Assembly: GCA_031315915.1 (NCBI GenBank) | Contig: JALDRK010000009.1 | Span: 55,943-119,942, forward strand | DNA length: 64,000 bases | Direction: 5' to 3' | Source of the DNA: Nitrospirales bacterium | Lineage (GTDB): Bacteria > Nitrospirota > Nitrospiria > Nitrospirales > UBA8639 | Shown: positions 36,464 through 45,165 of the stretch, piece by piece | How the letters are laid out: each line of letters starts with the position of its first letter | Position numbering within the stretch: position 1 is the stretch's first letter | The notes under the pieces: model-generated | What the model was told of the DNA's origin: nothing | The model's database searches: none | The model's input: only the letters and a program-made list of their open reading frames with translations | Program-made: the position numbers and the translations under genes

Positions 36464-37210
36464 ATGCGGGTACGTGTAAAATCATCATCTATTGCCGTGT
36501 TTGGGTTGGGTTGTTTGTTGGCAGGGTGTTTAGGGGATCGGAATTGGCAATATCCTCCATCTTCAACGGGGAGCTATCTTAGTGAAAAAGCCGAGACGCC
36601 CGTATCCGCTAAGGCCATCGTCCTTCCCTTGGAGGATTTGCGGGGAGAAGGAGTGAAGGAAGAATACTGGAAAGCGACTATTCCCCTCGTTCCTTATGGT
36701 GATACCAAATACCAGCGTCCGGAAAAAGCCGAAAACCCTGAGCAAGTGGATGTGGTTCGATTTAACCCAACTCATGACTTTTCCAAGGCCGTTGCTGCGG
36801 AGTTAGCCCAGGCCGGAATTTTTTCTTCAGTCAATTTCACGGAAGATGATCGTCAGCATCAGGCTGATGTCGCATTTCGAGGTCGGTTACGTTCCACAGA
36901 CTGGAATAGGAGACTCTACACCTATTTATTGGGGCCGATAGGAGTCGTATTTTGGATTTTGGGCCTTCCCATGAGTGAAACGACAACCGGTTTGGAAATG
37001 GATCTTCGACTGACTCCAATAAATGACCCAGGGAAAGTCTTATGGAGCATGACGATGGATTTTGAAGGAAAGAAATTCGATGGGCCTTACTACGGTTTGG
37101 AAGCGGCCGTGCAGAGTTATCCTGAAGCTATTCAAGAAGCTTTGAGGCCGGCAATTTCGGATTTGGTCAATTTGGCCAAACAAGACCCTCAACGGCTCAT
37201 GCCACGCTAA
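36464..37210 (+). CDS. Lipoprotein of unknown function
   Basis: 248 residues with a clear lipoprotein signal: a hydrophobic stretch then LLAGC (mature Cys about 22). The mature protein includes AIVLPLEDLRGEGV, AAELAQAGIFSSVNF, ADVAFRGRLRST and LLGPIGVVFWILGLP. The pattern of a conserved strand followed by a late hydrophobic patch is common in lipoproteins of unknown role that measure or assemble at the outer membrane. AAAGGAGTC precedes the ATG. I do not assign a family. Confidence 0.8.
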   Translation: MRVRVKSSSIAVFGLGCLLAGCLGDRNWQYPPSSTGSYLSEKAETPVSAKAIVLPLEDLRGEGVKEEYWKATIPLVPYGDTKYQRPEKAENPEQVDVVRFNPTHDFSKAVAAELAQAGIFSSVNFTEDDRQHQADVAFRGRLRSTDWNRRLYTYLLGPIGVVFWILGLPMSETTTGLEMDLRLTPINDPGKVLWSMTMDFEGKKFDGPYYGLEAAVQSYPEAIQEALRPAISDLVNLAKQDPQRLMPR

Positions 37211-37431
37211 TTTTAAGCTATTGGAATAATTGGGAAAATGTCCTCTCGGAATTTTATGGTTGATATTTTGGGAGGCGGAGGATTATTTTAGCCTTCAGTA
37301 AATAAACAAACGGCCGATAATGACTACTAAGTATTGAGATTATTCAGGTCGATTCCTTTTTTGGGCAGTTTTAAAATAAGCGTATTGAAAAGGGGAACAA
37401 GGTTCTCCTAGTATTTCATACGTTGTCCTTC

Positions 37432-37764
37432 ATGCATGAAAGTCAGGAAATTGTTGTATTCGTCACGGCAGGGTCAGAAGAGGAAGGTTTGAAGATTTCT
37501 CGGATCCTGGTTAAAGAAAGAGCGGTGGCTTGCGTGAATCTCCTCCCTGGCATTCGGTCGATATTTCAATGGGAGGGGAAAGTGAGAGAGGAACAGGAAG
37601 TACTGCTGGTAGCAAAGACGGTTTCCGGGGCCTTCGACCGGGTGACGTCGTTGGTTTGTACCAATCATAGTTATGATGTTCCGGAAATAATTGCCCTTCC
37701 CATTCGGTATGGACTGCCGGATTATTTATCCTGGGTGCGAGAAACGACTACACCGGTAGCGTAA
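37432..37764 (+). CDS. cutA: Divalent cation tolerance protein CutA
   Basis: 110 residues from the ATG at 37432; a TTG at 37423 is also in frame. CutA1 signatures are VVFVTAGSEEEGLKISRILVKERAVACVN broken by the usual turn, INLLPGIRSIFQWEGKV and the end YDVPEIIALPI. The protein forms stable trimers and has been linked to copper tolerance. It is monocistronic by position. Confidence 0.93.
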   Translation: MHESQEIVVFVTAGSEEEGLKISRILVKERAVACVNLLPGIRSIFQWEGKVREEQEVLLVAKTVSGAFDRVTSLVCTNHSYDVPEIIALPIRYGLPDYLSWVRETTTPVA

Positions 37765-37842
37765 GGGGTGGAGAGTGTGCTTTGGTTGACAATTGTCCAT
37801 TAGCTAGCAATAAAATTAGAATTTTAAACACTCGGTGAATTC

Positions 37843-38832
37843 ATGAAAGACTCTGAAGAAACACTAACGGTAATTATCTTTCGAGGAGCTAGGGCTAACC
37901 CTTGGCGGTTAAAGCTTCGCAGATCTTTTGTGAAGCACGGCTTGATTGCCGGGCTGGTTCTGCTTGTCTTGCAAGGCGGAATTTTGGCTCATTATGTCTA
38001 CCAATGGAAGCAATTAGATGAATTTGCCGAAGTCAAGCAGGAACTAACAATTTCAAAGTCTCGAACAAGCAATTTTTCTACGGAAGTCGATGGGATGAAG
38101 AAGCGGATGGTGGTATTGGAAAATTTGAACCGCAAACTTCAAACCATGTTTGGGTTGGAGACTGATGATCTCCAGGGTTCGGTTCCCATCATTCCCGGTC
38201 AAGGTGGTGAGGAAATTCCGTATGAGGGTCTTCCTGGAGATTCGTTGAGTGGACCGATGAACCAGGATAGCGATGAAAGTGTCCCTGTCCCCGAGGCCTC
38301 GAAATCCTATTTATCCATGGAAAGGCAAATTGAAGAAATCAAGAGTGGGCTGGAATGGCTCAATCAAAAGACAGATATAGAGAATAAAATTCTAGAAGAA
38401 CTTTCCACGGTGGCACATGAAAAGGTTGAGCAATGGGCTGCCACTCCTTCCATTTGGCCAACTAAAGGAAGGATTACTTCGAAGTTTGGCCCCAGGGTTT
38501 CTCCGTTCACCGGCAAAAAGGCGCTTCACGCCGGCATTGATATTGGTGCTCCAGCGGGAACGGAGGTTCGCTCACCGGCATCAGGGAAGGTTGTGGTTGC
38601 CGCCTATGATGGCCGTATGGGTAAATTCATTCGCGTGGATCATGGATATGGCATCGAAACCACCTATGGGCATCTGTCCAAGATCTATGTAAAATATGGA
38701 GATCGGGTGCAACGGGGAGACTTGATCGGCTTGGTGGGAAGTACGGGAAAGTTTTCCACGGGCCCACATCTTCACTACCAGGTTGCCGTCAATGATGCCG
38801 TAGTCAATCCAATCCACTATATTCTTGATTGA
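37843..38832 (+). CDS. M23 (LytM) family peptidase, membrane-anchored
   Basis: 329 residues. One membrane helix follows a short cytoplasmic basic leader (HGLIAGLVLLVLQGGILAHYVY), then a coiled coil (about 55-110), a linker and a C-terminal LytM domain (about 210-329). The zinc ligands are in HAGIDIGAP (HxxxD) and HLHYQV (HxH), and YGHLSKI is also conserved. All ligands are present, so it may be an active peptidoglycan endopeptidase in the periplasm. Confidence 0.9.
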   Translation: MKDSEETLTVIIFRGARANPWRLKLRRSFVKHGLIAGLVLLVLQGGILAHYVYQWKQLDEFAEVKQELTISKSRTSNFSTEVDGMKKRMVVLENLNRKLQTMFGLETDDLQGSVPIIPGQGGEEIPYEGLPGDSLSGPMNQDSDESVPVPEASKSYLSMERQIEEIKSGLEWLNQKTDIENKILEELSTVAHEKVEQWAATPSIWPTKGRITSKFGPRVSPFTGKKALHAGIDIGAPAGTEVRSPASGKVVVAAYDGRMGKFIRVDHGYGIETTYGHLSKIYVKYGDRVQRGDLIGLVGSTGKFSTGPHLHYQVAVNDAVVNPIHYILD

Positions 38833-39016
38833 TATCTGAGCTAGCCTTTCAGGAGTGTTTTTTAGGAATAGGTCGAATCGACAGGGAGTCATATTTTACT
38901 TCGCATTTTCCCCTTCCTTACTCAGCTCTGGACATAATCGCTAAGAAACCAACTGCTGTCTTAAGAGTTGACTTTTTTCTTTTGGACAAAAGGCCTAAGT
39001 TCAATTGATTGAAAAT

Positions 39017-39087
39017 GGGTCTTCTTTTACCTCGGTTGGGCCTTCTTTTGTGTTGAATTGTGAAGGTCCATGCCCTAAGTTATAGTC
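39017..39087 (+). promoter_or_regulatory. Tandem TGGG(T/C)CTTCTTTT boxes and sigma-70 promoter before the oxidoreductase operon
   Basis: The gap 38833-39312 (480 bp, AT-rich) holds two copies of TGGGYCTTCTTTT, at 39017 and 39038, exactly 21 bp apart. They are followed by TTGTGA (39059-39064), a 17-bp spacer and TATAGT (39082-39087). Transcription would start near 39094, leaving a leader of about 220 nt. The boxes resemble the one before icd and aclB. A second weaker candidate is TTGACA at 39167. No other gene is seen in this gap. Confidence 0.6.
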
Positions 39088-39312
39088 TCCTGTTGCCGGT
39101 CGCTTTTTCTGCCAATTTTTCAGGAAATACTGGGTTCAGGGAACCCTCAATTTGGATATACTCGAATTGACAAAAAAAACAGGTGTTTGTTAGGTTTTGT
39201 TATTAAGCAGGAGTTTAACTGCAAGTTGGTTTTTCTTTCGAAGATATAAGTTCAAACAAGGCAAGATTCATTTCTTGTTGTTAACCTACTAGTAGAAGAA
39301 GGAGGCCTAAGC

Positions 39313-40230
39313 ATGAGTCTCGATTATGTTAAATTTACGCCAGGTTTCGGAAAATTTATGCCCAAAGAATATAGGGATATGGTCGAGCATGGTCCATTTG
39401 GTAAGAAAACATCTGTTTCGCAAGTGGGAACGTTTAAAGAAATCTTAGAGGAACATCCTATGTGTGCGGGATGTGCGATGACCTTATTTATCCGTTTGGC
39501 TATTATTGCATTCCCTAATCCAGAAGACACGATTACAGTTGGTACTGCAGGATGCGGGCGTCTAGCCATTTCTCAGGCAGCTATCCCATTTGTTTATGGA
39601 AATTACGGCGATCAAAATGGGGTTGCAAGTGGGTTGTCACGTGGACTTCGCTTGAGGTTTGGAGATCGCCCCAAAGATGTTGTAGTGATGGCGGGAGATG
39701 GGGGAATGGCAGACATCGGCTTTGCTCAAACTTTACATTCGTGGTTTCGAAAAGAAAAATTTACGACCATCATGTTGGATAACGAAGTATATGGGAATAC
39801 TGGTGGTCAAGAAAGTGGTATGACCAACAAGGGCCAGGTTTTGAAGATGGCACCCTTAGGGAAAAAATTTGAAAAGATGGATATGTTAGGAATGGCCAAG
39901 GTTGCAGGGTGTGCGTATGTGGCAACAGTGGTTCCCAATAACCCAAGAAGAGTAGAAAGTGTCATAAAGAAGGCTGTTTTGATTGCGCGAGAAGTAGGCC
40001 CAACATATATCCAAGCCTATACCTCATGTAATATTGAATATGCGATTCCAACAGATAAAGTGATGGAAGATGCCGATGTCGAGAATGATCGTTATGCATT
40101 TTCGGAATATCTTACAGACGAAGCCAAGCAGTATTTAGGGGAATTGTATGGGTACAAAGAATATCTCCCGAAGCCTGCGGCTGCAGTAACAAAAGCTAGG
40201 CCGAGAGTAGAGAAGGAATTATTTCGCTAG
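39313..40230 (+). CDS. porB: 2-oxoacid:ferredoxin oxidoreductase, beta (TPP-binding) subunit
   Basis: 305 residues. The TPP-binding region is GDGGMADIG (about residue 128) through LDNEVYGNTGGQ, and the N-terminal HPMCAGCAM and GTAGCGR carry cysteines typical of the beta subunit. AGAAGGAGGCC precedes the ATG. Together with the gamma and alpha subunits it would carboxylate acetyl-CoA or succinyl-CoA with reduced ferredoxin in the rTCA cycle. Sequence alone does not decide pyruvate versus 2-oxoglutarate. It is the first gene of the operon. Confidence 0.9.
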   Translation: MSLDYVKFTPGFGKFMPKEYRDMVEHGPFGKKTSVSQVGTFKEILEEHPMCAGCAMTLFIRLAIIAFPNPEDTITVGTAGCGRLAISQAAIPFVYGNYGDQNGVASGLSRGLRLRFGDRPKDVVVMAGDGGMADIGFAQTLHSWFRKEKFTTIMLDNEVYGNTGGQESGMTNKGQVLKMAPLGKKFEKMDMLGMAKVAGCAYVATVVPNNPRRVESVIKKAVLIAREVGPTYIQAYTSCNIEYAIPTDKVMEDADVENDRYAFSEYLTDEAKQYLGELYGYKEYLPKPAAAVTKARPRVEKELFR

Positions 40231-40256
40231 GCAAGTGATCATGAGGGAGGTTCTCT

Positions 40257-40994
40257 ATGGCTATTCGTTATAACATTCGTATGGCAGGAGTTGGTGGTCA
40301 GGGTGTGGTGACTGCATCCCATATTTTTAGCACAGCAGTCATCAATGCTGGGGGGGAGAGCACCATCGTTCCGTTTTATGGGTCTGAAAAGCGAATGGCT
40401 CCGGTAGAAAGTTATGTCCGTGTTTCAAATGAACCAATTTATGAAATTGGAGAAATTACCTTTCCCCATATCCTCATGGTCTTTCATCCACAGTGCATTA
40501 CTCACGGAAAGAGCTACACAAATCCATTTTACTATGGGTTAAAAAAAGAGGGAGTCGTTCTTATCAATAGCAATACTCCAATGAATCTTGAACCGGATCA
40601 AGCGGCTGAATTGAAAGACCTGGGTGCCAAAATATATTACCTCCCAGCTACCCAAATGTCCCTGGATGTGGCAGGAATCGATTTAGCTACCAATATGGCT
40701 ATGGTTGGAGCCATCGGCGCAATTACGGGACTCTCGACTATAGAGGCTACGGGTACAGCGGTAAAGGATCGATTTCTCGGAAAAGGATTTGTGGTATCAG
40801 GTGGAACTGCCGCACTGGATAGTGTGGTGGAAAGAAAATTCAAGAAAAAGGCAGAATTGATTGAGAAAAACCTAGCAGTTGTAAAAGCTGGGTGGGATTA
40901 TGCGGTCGATAATGGGTGGACATTGGGAGCTTCCTCAATGGCCGATCAAAAAACTGCAGCTGCTGCAAAGGCTGCAGCGAGTACTTCGGCCTAA
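40257..40994 (+). CDS. porG: 2-oxoacid:ferredoxin oxidoreductase, gamma subunit
   Basis: 245 residues. The N-terminal GVGGQGVVTASHIF is the nucleotide-like loop typical of gamma subunits, and FYGSEKRMAPVESYVRVSNEPI follows the family pattern. The C-terminus ends in an alanine-rich tail (KTAAAAKAAASTSA) that looks disordered. GGGAGG lies before the start, 26 bp after the beta subunit gene. It forms the CoA-binding part of the complex. Confidence 0.9.
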   Translation: MAIRYNIRMAGVGGQGVVTASHIFSTAVINAGGESTIVPFYGSEKRMAPVESYVRVSNEPIYEIGEITFPHILMVFHPQCITHGKSYTNPFYYGLKKEGVVLINSNTPMNLEPDQAAELKDLGAKIYYLPATQMSLDVAGIDLATNMAMVGAIGAITGLSTIEATGTAVKDRFLGKGFVVSGGTAALDSVVERKFKKKAELIEKNLAVVKAGWDYAVDNGWTLGASSMADQKTAAAAKAAASTSA

Positions 40995-41016
40995 AAATAA
41001 GGAAATTGAAAAGGAA

Positions 41017-41370
41017 ATGCGAGGGATTCAGCAAATATTAATCAGGAACATGCGTGCCGCAACTAGCTGTAAATTATGTAATTAATATTGTCCAGAAGCC
41101 AATACCATTCAATATGATAACGAGGTAGAAAAAGATAAAGGCTTGGAAGTATGGTTCGGCCTATGTAGCTGTGGATCGGTGTAAGGGTTGTGCCCAATGT
41201 GTGTGGGTGTGACAATATGGCCAAACACCATGCCATTAAATGGAAATGATCGATCAAATCGATGCTGTGCACTCACTCAAAATATATCTTATGTAGAAAA
41301 ATACCAAAGCGGTGTTAGCAAATCCGTGGCAATCTTAACCTCGTTCGCTTTCTTGCTGGTTTCGCATTAA
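41017..41370 (+). pseudogene. porD: Ferredoxin-like delta subunit (porD), decayed
   Basis: AAGGAAA and ATG at 41017 begin a frame that stops after 22 codons. Further on, YVAVDRCKGCAQCVWV (41162-41209) is a clear [4Fe-4S] motif ending in a TGA; shifting one base continues it as CDNMAKHHAIKW, so the broken ferredoxin is easily recognised. A later piece in another frame reads NDRSNR...YVEKYQ. At least three disruptions separate these parts. It would be the electron-transfer subunit of the complex. It has no usable reading frame as given. Confidence 0.7.
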
Positions 41371-41388
41371 TTTGAATCGGAGTTCAAC

Positions 41389-42134
41389 GTGGAATTAACT
41401 AAAGAGCTAGAAGGCAATCGTGGCTCCAGGGCCACAAGGTTTCCATCCCCCATCAGCCGCGGAGCTCGGGGTCCTTACCCCGGAAAAAGGGGTACGGTCT
41501 GAATTTGGATATGTGTGTAGAAGGAAGAGTGTAATGAAGCCATGGTACGCATGTTCACAAGAAAATGCGATATATTCCTCATCTCGTATGGTGTTATGGG
41601 CTTGGAATGATCATGGCGGACAAGGCAAAAAGGAGTTGAATTGGCTGCCCAATCCCTGAGGTATTAATGGTCCTGATGCCCGACTACAGACCACAGCAGA
41701 TCCAGGCACGAGCCCATTGTATCAACGCAAATCATCCCAATTTGACAATATGGGGGAATAAGATTGAAGCCTGTATTTTTATCGGGGTCCATTGTCACTA
41801 CGCTAATCTGACACTCAAAATGATTCGCGCTGGAACCAATTGTTGGACATCTGCAATTTGTGCGGAACAAGGGCATGAGGATGCCATGTTCACGGTTCGA
41901 GATTCTGATGCTGCAAAGATCCGTCGGGTTGCGGCAGTGTTTAAGAGGGTCCGAGAAGAAATGGGGATAAAATTACCAGAAAATGGCAATAATGTTCGTT
42001 TTACTGGACTACAGTCAAAGGTCCATGGTGGCAAAACACACACCAATCCCCTGGATTTTAGTATTGAAAGCCCGGTTGATGGAAATGCGGCAGCGTTTGG
42101 TCATAAAGCAGAACATATGCAAAAGGAAGCATGA
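41389..42134 (+). pseudogene. porE: Accessory epsilon-like subunit of the oxidoreductase (porE), frameshifted
   Basis: Pieces in consecutive frames line up as one protein: VELTKELEG from GTG 41389, then VAPGPQGFHPPSAAELGVLTP (41420 frame) to LNWLPNP, where an extra T near 41656 causes a stop, then EVLMVLMPDYRP continuing to 42134. The last part (VHCHYANLTLKMIRAGTNCW, then SPVDGNAAAFG) is a coherent 155-residue frame. The intact protein would be about 245 residues. I recognise it as the small fifth subunit of Hydrogenobacter/Nitrospira-type complexes mainly from gene order. Confidence 0.6.
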
Positions 42135-42177
42135 GTATATTCGTGAAATTTTATTTAAGTTATAGGGGGGTCAAACC

Positions 42178-43530
42178 ATGAGCGAAGCCCTTGAATCAGA
42201 AGTTAAAACCAATCCTCAAGGTGATCCAATTACGAGCGCACCCGCTGCACCAGCAGTTGACAGCGAAAAGGGAAGAAAGGACCCTCATGGAGAAGCCAAA
42301 CGGCAGAGGATTGTCTCTCCAGAGTATATGTTTTTTGAGGCTCCTCGTGAACGCGAATTCATTACGGGGAGTGAATGTGCAAAAGAGGCGGTGAGGCGCT
42401 CAAATGTAGATATGTCCGTGGCATATCCTATTACCCCACAAAGTGAAACATTGCAATTAATCGGAGTATTGTATGGGGAAGGGTATGTGAAGGAATTCTA
42501 TCGAGGCGAAGAAGAATATGGCGTCATGTCGGCAATTGCTGGCGCATCTCGCGCAGGTGTTCGAGCGTTTACGGCCACAGCCGGTCCTGGAACATTGCGA
42601 GGTCTTGAGCCCATTGTCTCGTGGGCCGGTCACCGCCTTCCCGCTGTTTGCATGTTTACGTGCAGGGTCGTCAATGCTCCCTTGGCCATCCAACCGGATA
42701 ATATTGAAATTGCCTACCTTTTGAACAGCGGAATGTTGGTCTTCCATGCAGAAAATCAACAGGACCTGTTCGACTTTATTATGAAAGGTTTTATCATCAG
42801 CGAAAAAAATGATGTGACCCTGCCAGTAGGTGTCTGTTGTGATGGGTTTTTTGTGACACATGCTCGAGGATATTGTGCAATGCAGGATCGTGGGCTCAAG
42901 CTTCCACCTCGAGATCCTTACAGAGGGTCAGTGCCAGTTTTAGATGCGGAGAACCCTCCAGCTCGATTGTCTCGTGATGCTCCAGTTCAAAAATCTAATT
43001 TTATGGCCTACAACATTCATGCTGTGTGGCAACAGGAAGTATGGGCTGGCGTGGAACGATCACGGAAATATATTAATCAGTATATGGATGGATTGTTAGA
43101 AGCTCAGGATGTGGAAGACGCAGATGTTCTCCTTATTGCTTCCGGGAGTGCTGCGGCGCAATCCCGCGAGGCGGTCCGCCAATGTAAAGAAAAGGGCATC
43201 AAGGCAGGATTAATCAAAATTCGTTCCTTGCGACCATTTCCAACAAACGAACTAAGGGAGCTTTGCGGCAAAGCCAAGCTTATTGTTATTCCCGAATTTA
43301 ATTATGTTGGATGGTTGGCCAAAGATGTGGCCACGGCAATTTATGGGTTTTCCAACGCAAAAATTGTGGCCGGTCCACATGTCTATGGAGGAATGTCCAT
43401 GCCGGTTGAGATGATTACTGACGAAGTGGAATGTGGGTTGACCGGTAAGAAGTCGAACACTGTTCCAGAGTCTCATATAATGGGAACCGTGGATCCGGCA
43501 GCAGTTGCTCAATTTATGAAAAGCATTTAG
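42178..43530 (+). CDS. porA: 2-oxoacid:ferredoxin oxidoreductase, alpha subunit
   Basis: 450 residues. After a variable, proline- and alanine-rich N-terminal extension of about 55 residues the alpha domain starts at EFITGSECAKEAVRRSNVD. Conserved blocks are AYPITPQSET, EEEYGVMSAIAGASRAGVRAFTATAGPGT and the C-terminal transketolase-like GLIKIRSLRPFP. AGGGGG precedes the ATG. It is intact even though the two small genes just upstream are broken, and an intrinsic terminator follows. Confidence 0.9.
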   Translation: MSEALESEVKTNPQGDPITSAPAAPAVDSEKGRKDPHGEAKRQRIVSPEYMFFEAPREREFITGSECAKEAVRRSNVDMSVAYPITPQSETLQLIGVLYGEGYVKEFYRGEEEYGVMSAIAGASRAGVRAFTATAGPGTLRGLEPIVSWAGHRLPAVCMFTCRVVNAPLAIQPDNIEIAYLLNSGMLVFHAENQQDLFDFIMKGFIISEKNDVTLPVGVCCDGFFVTHARGYCAMQDRGLKLPPRDPYRGSVPVLDAENPPARLSRDAPVQKSNFMAYNIHAVWQQEVWAGVERSRKYINQYMDGLLEAQDVEDADVLLIASGSAAAQSREAVRQCKEKGIKAGLIKIRSLRPFPTNELRELCGKAKLIVIPEFNYVGWLAKDVATAIYGFSNAKIVAGPHVYGGMSMPVEMITDEVECGLTGKKSNTVPESHIMGTVDPAAVAQFMKSI

Positions 43531-43566
43531 AAGAATTTCAAATAACCTTCAAGGCGTAAGCGTGGG

Positions 43567-43602
43567 AAGCCCGTCCCTGGGAAACTTGGGACGGGCTTTT
43601 CT
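43567..43602 (+). terminator. Intrinsic terminator of the oxidoreductase operon
   Basis: AAGCCCGTCCC and GGGACGGGCTT form an 11-bp stem with a 10-nt loop, followed by TTTTC. It lies 37 bp after porA. Confidence 0.88.
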
Positions 43603-43688
43603 GTGTTAAGTTCCTGTGGTTCTGGTCATAGTGGAGGGACCCTGCTAGGCTTAGCCACATCAATTGCTTCCAGATTATTGTTCATTTC

Positions 43689-44513
43689 ATGAAGAAAATC
43701 TTGGTCACGAATGATGACGGTATTGATGCGCCGGGATTGCGAGCATTGGCGCAGGCCCTAAAGCCTCTTGGGGAAATCTGGGTAGTCGCTCCGGAGAAAC
43801 CGCAGAATGCCGTTGGGCGTTGCATGACATTGCATAAGCCCCTTCGTCTGCGAAAAGAAAAAAAATGGTGGTATGCGGTCAATGGGACCCCGGCAGACTG
43901 TATCACGCTCACCCTTGCCCATTTGTTAAAGGATGCTTTGCCCAAGCTGGTGGTGTCTGGAATCAATAACGGATGGAATTTGGGCGATGATGTGACGAAC
44001 TCAGGAACGGTCTCTGGAGCCTTGGAGGGAATGTTATATGGCATTCCGTCTATGGCCGTGTCTCTTGAGGGGACCCTCAAGAGCCAATATGCCATGGCGG
44101 GTGAAGTAGCAGTTACTATTGCCTGGCAGATTCTAAAAAACGGCCTTCCGCCTCATACGATCTTAAATGTCAATGTTCCTGGGTGTACCAATGCTCAGTT
44201 AGCGGGCCTACAAATTACGTCTTTAAGTCAACGGCGATATCACAATCCGGTGGTTGAAAACATTGATCCACGAGGAAACCGGTATTTCTGGATAGCGGGA
44301 GAGCGTATTTCCTGGTCGAGGCGATCACCCTCGGATTATGAAGCGGTCTCCAATAATCTGGTTTCAATCACGCCGCTCCATCTGGATTTAACGGATTATT
44401 CGGCATTGACCAAACTAAAAAGCTGGGAACAGGACCTGTCGTTTAGCACGTCATACAAAAAGATCGGCGTGAATAAAAAAATGTCCCGGACAGCCAAAGA
44501 CTGGACAAAATGA
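43689..44513 (+). CDS. surE: 5'/3'-nucleotidase SurE
   Basis: 274 residues. The N-terminus KKILVTNDDGIDAPGLRAL carries the metal-binding Asp pair, and VAPEKPQNAVGRCMTLHKPL and VSGINNGWNLGDDVTNSGTVSGA complete the SurE signature. It is a metal-dependent nucleoside monophosphate phosphatase. The last 40 residues are a lysine-rich tail beyond the usual end. No clear ribosome-binding site is visible. Confidence 0.94.
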   Translation: MKKILVTNDDGIDAPGLRALAQALKPLGEIWVVAPEKPQNAVGRCMTLHKPLRLRKEKKWWYAVNGTPADCITLTLAHLLKDALPKLVVSGINNGWNLGDDVTNSGTVSGALEGMLYGIPSMAVSLEGTLKSQYAMAGEVAVTIAWQILKNGLPPHTILNVNVPGCTNAQLAGLQITSLSQRRYHNPVVENIDPRGNRYFWIAGERISWSRRSPSDYEAVSNNLVSITPLHLDLTDYSALTKLKSWEQDLSFSTSYKKIGVNKKMSRTAKDWTK

Positions 44514-44548
44514 TTATAAGGATTCCTCATACTGCCAATCGGTAATCC

Positions 44549-45163
44549 ATGTTGGAATGGGGAAGGCAACTTTATGACTGGATGCTATCTTGGGCCGACT
44601 CCCCCTATGGGGGAGTGGCCCTGTTTGGACTGGCTTTTGCTGAGTCCTCATTTTTCCCGCTTCCACCGGATGTCCTGTTAATTGCTCTGACGCTTGGAGA
44701 TCCTAGTCAGGGAATGTGGTTTGCTGCTATTGCCACTGCCGGATCGGTCCTGGGGGGAATGTTCGGATACGCGATCGGATGGTATGGGGGCAGGCCCATC
44801 TTAAAGAAATTGATGGGCCAGGCTCGGATGGATCTGATTCATCATTACTTCCAAAGGTATGAAGCCTGGGCGATTCTTATTGCAGGCTTTACCCCGATCC
44901 CGTATAAGGTGTTTACCATCGGTGCCGGCGCTTTTTTTGTCAATTTTCGCACATTCTGCTTGGCCTCTCTGGTGAGCCGCGGCGGGCGATTTTTTTTGGT
45001 AGCCGGTGCGATTCAGTTGATGGGGCCATGGGTGAAGGACCTCATTGAAAAATATTTCAATGTGTTTTCCGTCGCCTTTATGGTTCTGTTGGTATTGGGC
45101 TTTTGGATCGTGAAGCACCAAAGTCATAAATTCACCCAGTCAACCCCCACACCAAAAAACTAA
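44549..45163 (+). CDS. DedA/YqaA-family membrane protein
   Basis: 204 residues with four to five hydrophobic helices. FGLAFAESSFFPLPPDVLLIALTL, the GGRPILKKL loop and AGFTPIPYKVFTIGAG with the conserved Pro-x-x-Lys identify the VTT domain of the YqaA branch of the DedA family. Members act as lipid scramblases or flippases of the inner membrane. It starts 36 bp after surE, and cysS follows with no gap. Confidence 0.85.
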   Translation: MLEWGRQLYDWMLSWADSPYGGVALFGLAFAESSFFPLPPDVLLIALTLGDPSQGMWFAAIATAGSVLGGMFGYAIGWYGGRPILKKLMGQARMDLIHHYFQRYEAWAILIAGFTPIPYKVFTIGAGAFFVNFRTFCLASLVSRGGRFFLVAGAIQLMGPWVKDLIEKYFNVFSVAFMVLLVLGFWIVKHQSHKFTQSTPTPKN

Positions 45164-45165
45164 GT

